Source of the DNA: Chloromonas sp. AAM2
Lineage: Eukaryota; Chlorophyta; Chlorophyceae; Chlamydomonadales; Chlamydomonadaceae
Direction of reading: 5' to 3'
Assembly (NCBI GenBank): GCA_004335635.1
Contig: QAXH01001477.1
Coordinates: forward strand, 1-14,318
Length of the DNA stretch: 14,318 bases
How positions within the stretch are numbered: position 1 is the stretch's first letter; each line of letters starts with the position of its first letter. The position numbers and the translations under genes were made by a program. Shown here piece by piece: positions 1 to 6,207 of the stretch. The notes under the pieces are model-generated. The model did not search any database, was not told where the DNA came from, and was given only the letters and a program-made list of their open reading frames with translations.

Positions 1-147
1 GCGCGCAGGTGGGCTGTGACTGACTGAGAGTAGGGCGCGCAGGTGGGCTGTGACTGACTGAGAGTAGGGCGCACAGGTGGGCTGTGACTGACTGACAGTA
101 GGGCGCGCAGGTGGGCTGTGACTGACTGAGAGTAGGGCGCACAGGTG
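1..147. repeat. 34-nt minisatellite, about 4.3 copies, probably intronic
   Basis: Units begin with gcgcgcaggt or gcgcacaggt at positions 1, 35, 69, 103 and 137, a constant 34-nt period, with only a few substitutions between units. The array is cut by the left edge of the window, so its true length is unknown. It lies upstream of the first recognisable exon of the RBR gene and shows no coding character, so it is most likely in an intron. The rest of the stretch, 148-418, holds only the end of that presumed intron, with a pyrimidine-rich tract and acceptor ending ctcttcag at 418. Confidence 0.85.
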
Positions 148-418
148 CAGGGATTAAGGTGCAAGGCGCATGCAAGTGTTGGTGAGACACCTTGCCATTG
201 GCGTCCTGATCACCAGCCCCAGGTTAGCAGTGCTCAATCACAACAGTTGTCACAACTTTGACTGATGAATTTGTTGCCACAGCTTCGGCTTTTTTTCCAG
301 GTTACAATCATCACACTGTATGCTACCAAGCAGAGGCGTTATGACTGCTTTCTGTGTCGTTGCTGAACCTGCCCTTGCATTGATTGTTTTTGCCTTAATT
401 GTTTTTCCATCTCTTCAG

Positions 419-523
419 GTGGTCACTGATTACACTCATTTTGGAGAGAATAAATGTGCCCTGTTCGACATGGACGAGATCAACCGGTGGAACGACATGC
501 AGAACAACGACAGATTTTACCAT
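419..523 (+). CDS. RBR gene, antepenultimate exon (phase 0 to 0)
   Basis: The acceptor is a pyrimidine-rich tract ending in cttcag and the donor is CAT|gtgagt. The 35 codons read through without a stop and contain HFGENKCALFD, which by position and spacing looks like the last zinc ligands of RING2 and the helix that follows. The frame stays open upstream of 419 to 320, but that part reads like intron, so the exon border is placed at the AG. Confidence 0.75.
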
Positions 524-1827
524 GTGAGTCCGATTCAGTGCATGGGTGCGTGAGTCCAATTCAGTGCGTGGGTGCGTGAGTCCGATCCAGGCATGGGTGC
601 ATGAGTCCGGTCCAGTGCATGGGTGCATGAGTCCGGTCCAGTGCATGGGTGCATGAGTCCGGTCCAGTGCATGTAGACACACATGCAATATGCGTACAGT
701 GGGCATACAGTGCACCAAGAATTTGCTTGAAAGGCTACGGCTGATTTTTAATGTTTACGGTTGATGAAGCCCCGGTTAGATTAGTTCTGTTGTGATCAAT
801 TGCTGGGCGTCAACTGTGCCTGCCTAAGGGTGGTTTTCAACCGCCTCTACTAACCTGACAACGTTGCAATGAACTAGTGTCAAAGTGCTAGACATGTCGT
901 CTTGTCTGGGTTTCTTTTGTCATGCCCAGCACGCCAATTGGTCCTTGGTTGCTGTTGCGGCATGCATACAAATCAGGGCTACCAGCACGTGCACCGGTTA
1001 TAACAGAGCACCATGCATCATGCACCATGCATCATGCGTTGACCATGTGTCAGCGTCATGCGCTGGTCTGTCTTGGAGCATCCGGGTTGCTTCCGCATGC
1101 ATGGCTTGTGGGCACTAGGCACACAGATCGACTGCCAGCGTACACCGTTTGCAACCAGCAAGAGATTGCTTGGCCTGTTGCCCTTGTGCCACTAGCACTG
1201 CACCTGTCATAAATGGCTTTTGTCCGTGTCTGTTTGCTCAGGTGCAAGCCGCCAACTTCATGGTGCGAGAGGTACGGCGCCAGCAAGGGCGGTTTCGGGA
1301 TGTGCGCTACGCGCCCTGCAGCACTTGCGGGCAAGTCAACATCAAAGAGGGACAGAACAACCTCATCAGGTGACTGGGTGGGTATTCACAGGATTGACCC
1401 AGTCAGGCAAATAAACGAGGAGACAGATTGCTTTCTAGCCTTTGATTGCAGAATGTGCTGATTCCAGGCAGGGCCTTGTAGCACTGCTGCTTGCATTGGA
1501 AAAGACTCGGAGAGTCTGATGTACTAGGACGTCATGCCTAGTGCTTGCCACGTTGTGCCTGTTGAGCAGTTCTCACTTGCTGTGGCGGAGATACCAGCAG
1601 TTTGTGGTGATACTCAGATGCTGATGGTTGGGGGCTGGCGCCAGGGCACTATCGCACACATGACTTGAGTAGATTGCAAGATTGCCCTTCTTTGAAAACC
1701 GAATGCTTGCCTGTGCAGGTGTTATGCGTGCAACAGTCACTTTTGCTACTTGTGCCGAGCCCAATTGCGTCAAAAGCCAGGCGCGCATTTTGGGCCATCA
1801 AAGTGTCATCAGCATTCAGACGACTGA
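419..1827 (+). CDS. C-terminal part of an RBR (RING-IBR-RING) E3 ubiquitin ligase, RNF14/RWD-RBR type; 5' end outside window
   Basis: Three exons (419-523, 1242-1369, 1719-1827) join in phase (342 nt) to give the last 113 residues and a TGA stop. RBR ligases take ubiquitin from an E2 onto a RING2 cysteine and pass it to a substrate. Seen here: residues 5-15 (Y-x-HF followed by C and LF) resemble the end of RING2 in RNF14-type proteins. A second finger follows: C61, C64, C79, C82, C87, C90, H101, C107 and H110. Its spacing C-x2-C-x14-C-x2-C-x4-C-x2-C is that of RING2, but the position of the catalytic cysteine is Asn74. The ending HFGPSKCHQHSDD resembles the C-terminus I recall for plant RWD-domain RBR proteins, in which this extra finger also has Asn residues there. 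RING1, IBR and any RWD domain would lie upstream of the window. Family assignment is from motif memory, without a database search. Confidence 0.8.
524..675 (+). repeat. 26-nt minisatellite that includes the intron's 5' splice site
   Basis: About 5.9 units start at 524, 550, 576, 601, 627 and 653 (unit 3 is one base short). Each has the form gtgagtcc or atgagtcc, then a variable step, then gtgcatgggtgc. The first unit begins exactly at the exon border, so its gtgagt is the splice donor. Units 2 and 3 carry identical gtgagt donors, while units 4-6 have atgagt and cannot serve as GT donors. The remainder of the 718-nt intron (676-1241) has no other coding signal. Confidence 0.9.
1242..1369 (+). 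CDS. RBR gene, penultimate exon (phase 0 to 2)
   Basis: The acceptor is tgtttgctcag and the donor is ATCAG|gtgact. Codons 36-78 give an amphipathic linker (VQAANFMVREVRRQQGRF) and the first zinc pair of the extra finger, C61 and C64. The phase-2 end (AG) is completed by the first G of the next exon to make Arg78. Confidence 0.8.
1719..1827 (+). CDS. RBR gene, terminal exon with TGA stop
   Basis: The acceptor is tgcctgtgcag. After the split Arg codon the exon starts with C-x2-C-x4-C-x2-C (C79, C82, C87, C90), then a basic stretch, H101, C107, H110 and the stop. The Cys/His run fits the preceding exon in exactly one phase, which is strong support for this splice. Confidence 0.85.
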
Positions 1828-2848
1828 GTTGATGTTAATGAGACTTTGATGGCCGAAAGCTTCTGGCGCTATGGTGTTGTTGGCCGGCAGGCTCCGACCA
1901 GGGAGGGGGATCAATGCACTTGATGAATTGGTGTTCAAAAGGCTTGAGGGTATTGTGCTCGGGCGCAAGAGCTATCCATAACCAACCACTTGGATTGTTC
2001 AGACCAGCCTTATGGGTGGCCAACTACGGGCTGCGGAGGGTCAGAGAGTGCCGGTGCAGGCGTGGCCCCGTAGCCGGTGGGCTCCAGTGGCTCGTGACGT
2101 GGGCGGGGGTTAGAATCGAGGTAGAGTTAGAGCGAACATGCTGGATTGATGACCAATGAGTTTGGCAATGTTCAAATGTTTGGATTATGCAACAGTGCTT
2201 GGCTAGTGTGTCGACACTGAGGGGCTGTGTGGTAGCGAGTGCTGGCTGGCGCTCAGGGCACTCTGAAACTGACATTGACCCTTACTGCGGCAGGCTCTGT
2301 CCTAGTTGGCAGGAACGCTTGTTTGACTGGCTTGTTACAATGCTGTTACAAACGGTTACCGTCTTTGACCGTATTCAGGGCCAGCCGTTGGAGTATTCCG
2401 TGTCGTATCCGTATTCCGTATCCTGTGACCATGGTTTCAGGGCCATTCATATGCAAAGCCAATTGTCAACACATCCTAAGCCATCCATTGGTTTTAGCAG
2501 CAGCTAAAACAATGTACCCACGGAAGACAGAAACTTGGTCAGGTTTTGAGAAACTGCACAGCAACCGTAGTTCCTTCGATGGTGATTTAAAATTCAAAAG
2601 TTGGTTTAGTCTGGCGCAGAGCGGATAAAATCAGCCCCAACCGTACGCTTTCAAGGAGTGCGGTACTGTACACCAGAGCACCCTGAACAGGTCCACTGCT
2701 CACTATCATGATGTCATGTGCGCCCAGGCCTGTTTGTCACAGATGTTTCATTGCTTCATCATTCGAATCATAAATGCCTACAAGAGGCGTTTATGATTGT
2801 GGTTCCTACACTTACACTTGTTACATTGAGAGTGGCTGCCAGCTGTAA
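1828..2848 (+). other. Probable 3' UTR / downstream flank of the RBR gene
   Basis: No convincing coding region occurs here; the short ORFs are ordinary chance ORFs without motifs, acceptors or donors. The first TGTAA motif (the usual green-algal polyadenylation signal) that I find after the stop is at 2844-2848. That would imply a 3' UTR of about 1 kb, so an unrecognised signal closer to the stop is also possible. A short CCGTATT/CCGTATC-type repetition lies near 2390-2425. Confidence 0.35.
2766..2798. repeat. Hairpin, 14-nt arms
   Basis: Arm 2766-2779 (aatcataaatgcct) pairs with 2785-2798 (aggcgtttatgatt) around a 5-nt loop. The single A/G difference still pairs as G-U in RNA. It lies about 50 nt upstream of the TGTAA at 2844 and might be part of an mRNA 3' end, but it may equally be a remnant of a small foldback element. 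Confidence 0.6.
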
Positions 2849-4012
2849 CAGGACTTGTTACCTGTCTATTACAACTATGTTTAACTAGCACGCCTGTCTT
2901 ATCTGTCGTACTTCAATAGTTTGAACTTGACAAGCCGTTATCATGGCACAGCACGCATACTCATGACTTCCTCACAAGACTCTGTACGACAATCACTTTT
3001 TCACAACATCGCTATCTCATTCACAAAAAGCCCGTCGTGTTCGCTTATGCATTGCTTGCCTTCATGCTTGTCGTTATCTCTGGATTCAGATTCATAAGAC
3101 CCATTGCTGTTAGATGAGAGCGCCCTTTCAGTGCCAACCGTAAAATATGGACGCTCACATGCATTACCCTTTTAGCCACTGGTATTTAACCCAGGGCAAG
3201 TCACTAGTACATTCCTCTTCTTATCTTCGGCCACACATTGCCTCTCGGTCCAGTGAAGCAAGGCTCTTTGACATCCTGTAAGAAGCTGCCGTCTGATCAT
3301 CTGACTGCCTTTCTGCGTGCGAAGAACGAGTCATCGGACGTACAGCCACAGCTATTCCGCTACTCACAGTGTGTGTAGAGAGGAGCGGGTCAGTGTGGTT
3401 GTTGGAGTGAAGTTGTTAAGTATGTGTTAAGAGCAGACTTAATGTACTGTCAGTGTTGTGCAGGACTGAGCAAGGACAACAAATACCTGCCAGATGATAG
3501 CACAAGTACGCGCTGATCCCTGTGTAACGAAAGTGAATGGTCCAACTGCACTGATACTCTGTTCCCAACCCTACTCACCCAGCGGCTTGGCAGCTCGACC
3601 TCCGCTGGTCACAAGATATCCCCTCGCCCCACCGCGTATGGTGTGTCACGATCAATCACGAGGTCAAGGGCGAAAGCCCCAAAGCGTTCTGAATCTCAAG
3701 GCCGAACAAGGCCTTTCTTGGTCTGGCTGGTCTTGCTGGCGGAGCACTGCTCCCTCTGTTAGCCTGGCGTTTGGTTGTGTAGAGAGTTCACAGCGCGATT
3801 GCGCCGCGCGTGTTGGCTGGTTGTGTCCTGTGGTGTGGCCTGTGCACTACTGTCACAATACTGTATCATCCCCTCAGAAAAGCCTGGGACATGCAGTCAG
3901 AGAGATTGTTACATCGGGGGTCCATGCCATGCTGTTTAGGCCTGTCCTACCTTTACTGAGTTTTTGAGCTGGGAGGGGTTTCTGCAGAGCAGGCTGTTGA
4001 TCTTTGAGACGA
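2849..4012. other. Intergenic region without a recognised gene
   Basis: I see no credible exon. The longest ORF (3494-3967) lacks domain character. A TATA-like ggtatttaaccc lies at 3180-3191, followed by a pyrimidine-rich stretch near 3210-3230; this could be a promoter or the U3/R part of a degenerate LTR, but no matching second LTR or primer-binding site was found. Three small perfect stem-loops sit close together at 3668-3679, 3698-3715 and 3741-3753. Confidence 0.4.
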
Positions 4013-4116
4013 AGGATACAATCAGACTGTAACAATCACAACTACATCGTCTCTACTACAGTCAACTAGTACAGTTGACTGTAGTAGAGACGATGTAGTT
4101 GTGTTTGTTGTATCCT
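4013..4116. repeat. Long perfect foldback (31-bp arms), candidate MITE or small-RNA precursor
   Basis: Arms 4037-4067 and 4073-4103 are exact reverse complements over 31 nt with a 5-nt loop (agtac). An outer pair, aggatacaa at 4013-4021 and ttgtatcct at 4108-4116, extends the stem, with about 15 nt on the left facing 4 nt on the right. Two near-identical 14-mers flank it in direct orientation (4014-4027 and 4126-4139, one mismatch), possibly an insertion duplication. The perfect arms imply either recent origin or selection on the stem. No coding capacity. Confidence 0.85.
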
Positions 4117-4225
4117 CCATTTTGTGGATGCAATCAGACGGATATGTTGAGACATGACATTTGGGAGACATTGAACATTGAACGATATGCACGTTTTCAG
4201 GCCCCTGTTTGGGTCTAACGAGGTG

Positions 4226-4330
4226 TGCGGTCAGGATAGCACCTCAAGGGGTTGGCCACCACCCTTTCTATCCAGGTGTGTCGCAATCCCCTTCACATAT
4301 AGGTTGGACGGGTTGAAATCCCTCCCCTCT
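4226..4330 (-). repeat. Dispersed repeat copy, inverted relative to 8179-8282
   Basis: The reverse complement matches the intronic segment 8179-8282 over about 105 nt with roughly 80-85% identity by eye. Shared blocks include tgcggtcagga, gttggccaccacc and gtgtgtcgcaatcccc. It is a fragment of a non-coding repeat family that also occurs from 11061 on. No terminal repeats or target duplication could be defined. Confidence 0.75.
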
Positions 4331-4373
4331 TATGAGTACTAGGCTACAAGCTAAGTAGTAAGCTAAGAGCAAA

Positions 4374-4385
4374 ATATATATATAA
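4374..4385 (+). promoter_or_regulatory. TATA-like element
   Basis: The sequence atatatatataa is followed by gagga and lies about 440 nt upstream of the candidate start codon at 4827. It is the clearest TATA-type motif ahead of the large gene on this strand. Alternating AT tracts also occur by chance or as microsatellites, as at 14256, so promoter function is only inferred. Confidence 0.3.
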
Positions 4386-4826
4386 GAGGAGCCTCGGGCA
4401 ATGCGTATATCCTTGCTTGAGATGTTGTGGGCTGTCAAGCGCCTTTGAGATGACAGCAGCTATGGAGCATGACAGCAGACAGACAACCAGACAACGTGCT
4501 GTCACAACAATTAAGCCGGCGGAGCAGTGTGCGTTGAGTTTCTTCTCTGTGGTTTTCTAGAGGAGTATAGTGCATTTGTTTCTGTCACAGGAGAGTGCCA
4601 GGAGGCAGGGGTGAAGTCGGGCACAGGCCAGTGCCTTCTGTACTATGACAAAGCAAGCCACCTACAACTCACGGCCAGCCCCAGTGTCATGTCGTGCAGT
4701 GCATTGATTCCAAGGAGCCACAATGCGAAGTTACGGTTTGCACGTTCAGCTGCCGTACGTCCGTTTTGGGAGAAGTCACCAGCGCTTGCAGCGTTTAGCA
4801 TCGCTCTGAAATAATGCAAGTCGAGA

Positions 4827-4910
4827 ATGGATGACGAAAGCGTGTGCAAGTCGAGAATGCAAGAGTTTGATGCTGCAGGAGGGCAGCGCAGCGTAGCGGG
4901 TCTGAAGAAG
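4827..4910 (+). CDS. Candidate first coding exon of the repeat/coiled-coil gene
   Basis: An ATG opens MDDESVCKSRMQEFDAAGG and the exon closes with GLKK at AAG|gtatgg in phase 0. The AAG|gtatg donor and K ending match those of the B-type exons downstream, and the next clear exon (6118) starts in phase 0 with AV, so the joint K|AV would look like the B-to-A joints of the same gene. The ATG lies in a 15-nt sequence (tgcaagtcgagaatg) present twice, at 4815-4829 and 4845-4859, giving a second in-frame ATG at 4857. Reading on past 4910 gives a plausible helix (KVWSRVEAGLKDHISQFEQK), so a longer exon is possible. The link to 6118 would need a 1.2-kb intron or further exons. Confidence 0.4.
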
Positions 4911-5197
4911 GTATGGTCCAGAGTCGAAGCTGGCCTCAAGGACCATATCAGTCAGTTTGAACAAAAGGGCGTGCGCAATGCAGGTGCATGCAGTGTCAGG
5001 TGCTCTGAACCTGTTCTCCAGTCAACGCTGGTTCTTGCTTACACGGGCTGACGCCTAGGCCGTCATTGAACCAATGCAAATGGGCTTGACTCCAGTGCAA
5101 ATAATGGGCTTGACACCACTTGACGCCGTGGGCTTGTATCGTGTAACCCGCTCTCTCTGCCTCTGCCGCTTCTTACAGACATGTGTGCTGTGTGCAG

Positions 5198-5293
5198 GCC
5201 GGGCAGCGCGGTTCTTCCCGTAGTGCACGAAGCAGAAGGACATGCAGAGTAGCGGACTCCTGCTCGGACTGGACTGCTGGAGCAAGCCCAGAG
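5198..5293 (+). CDS. Possible additional 5' exon (phase 0 to 0), weak
   Basis: The acceptor is gctgtgtgcag and the donor is GAG|gtgggc; 32 open codons rich in Arg, Ser and Gly (AGQRGSSRSARSRRTCRVAD, then SCSDWTAGASPE). The phase fits between 4910 and 6118. Against it, part of the exon (5254-5279) is a 26-nt sequence repeated exactly at 12782-12807 outside any gene, and the composition is unlike the coiled-coil exons. Confidence 0.2.
5254..5279 (+). repeat. 26-nt exact repeat, copy 1
   Basis: Identical to 12782-12807. It begins ggactcctgctcgg and ends actggactgctg, and the flanks differ. It is either a fragment of a dispersed element or a short insertion of unknown type. Confidence 0.8.
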
Positions 5294-5823
5294 GTGGGCG
5301 GGCTTTCACTGGCGCGTCGCGGGCTTCCCTGGCACGGGCTTTCACTGGCTTATACTGGCGCATAATGCAAGCGACATTGTGACGAATGCCACTCCACATT
5401 CCATGTTGTTGTTCTGGGCAGTTCATGGGGCGGTGGGTCACAGCACGATTACAGCACCCAACGCTGGCTCCTAGCGTGTGGCAAGCTGCTGAGATTTGCT
5501 AGTGGTCTACAGCATACGATGCTTCAGTAGTTTGGTGGTATGCATGGGGTTTGCGGGCCTTCAAACATGCTGCACTAGCCTCGACAGCTATGCCCTGCCC
5601 AATCGCCAAGAAGGGCACCACAAAACGAAAGGTCACAAGACACCAGTCCACAGCGTGAGGTTGGGTCTGGCTCGTGGTCGCCCTTCAGGCGGTCCAGTTC
5701 AAAATTTGTCAGAGTGTTGCGCTGGTGACTAGCCTGGCGAGCTGTGCGCGAGCGCAATAGGTTGGTATGCGCCACAGTTCCCGCCCTGTTCGCCCAGTCA
5801 CATTCAATCAGTCAACAATAATA

Positions 5824-6037
5824 ATGACAGATTTTGAATCGGACTGCGTAATGGGAGGCAGAGACCACGAGCCAGAGGCTCCACACCTTCCGCCACAGAC
5901 AGGACCGGGCATGAATTGCAATTCCAGTTTGGAAGGCCAGCCAATGGCGCATGCGTCACAATGCGTTGCCTCGCTCACATCACTTTTGCATGATCTTATG
6001 GTCTCCAGCCAAGAGGCTCTGCCCTTGAAGCATGCGG
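5824..6037 (+). CDS. Possible alternative N-terminal exon, weak
   Basis: The ORF begins MTDFESDCVMGGRDHEPEAP (an ATG at 5767 is in the same frame) and continues to a hydrophobic stretch SLTSLLHDLM. Ending it at GCGG|gtcgta (6037) and joining to 6140 (acceptor cccctgtcag) rather than 6118 restores the frame of the next exon (G|AA = Glu). This would be an alternative start to the 4827 route. The donor gtcgta is poor, hence low confidence. Confidence 0.2.
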
Positions 6038-6117
6038 GTCGTAGCATTTGATAACCCGCAGCCTTGCCCGGCCCACCCAGTTGCTCACTCACCTCGAGTT
6101 GCCCTGCTATTTCGCAG

Positions 6118-6207
6118 GCTGTGCTGTCGCCCCTGTCAGAAGTGGACGAGCTGAGGAGAGGGGCTGACGGCGCGCAGGAACACGCCTTTGCACAAGACAA
6201 GCCGAAG
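6118..6207 (+). CDS. Exon encoding a charged N-terminal segment (phase 0 to 0), A-like start
   Basis: The acceptor is ctatttcgcag and the donor AAG|gtatga; 30 codons beginning AVLSPLSEVDELRRGADG. The opening AV after a cag acceptor resembles the start of the A exons downstream (AVTDL, AVDNV). An internal alternative acceptor at 6139 (cccctgtcag) would shorten it by 22 nt and needs a phase-1 donor upstream. Confidence 0.65.

Larger units (their letters stand above)
4386..6117 (+). other. Presumed 5' region of the large gene: 5' UTR, first exon(s) and long intron(s)
   Basis: This stretch must hold the start of the gene whose coding chain is clear from 6118. Candidate exons are listed separately (4827-4910, 5198-5293, 5824-6037); none is proven. 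An intron-like block at 4526-4590 (donor gtgtgc, acceptor tttctgtcacag) may lie in the 5' UTR. Short degenerate tandem repeats occur near 5083-5120 (around tgggcttgac) and 5294-5355 (around gggctttcactggc). Other ORFs here show no protein-like pattern. Confidence 0.4.

Noticed and set aside
395..718. Minus-strand ORF rich in His/Thr (107 codons)
   Set aside because: It is the complement of the 26-nt minisatellite and of the RBR exon; repetitive by origin.
3661..3720. Hammerhead ribozyme
   Set aside because: A ctga and a gaaa are present, but not in the required CUGANGA ... GAAA core order with three stems.
3494..3967. 157-codon ORF as a gene
   Set aside because: No domain, no clear splice sites or promoter, and Cys/Trp/Pro/Ser composition typical of chance ORFs; it also crosses the stem-loop cluster.
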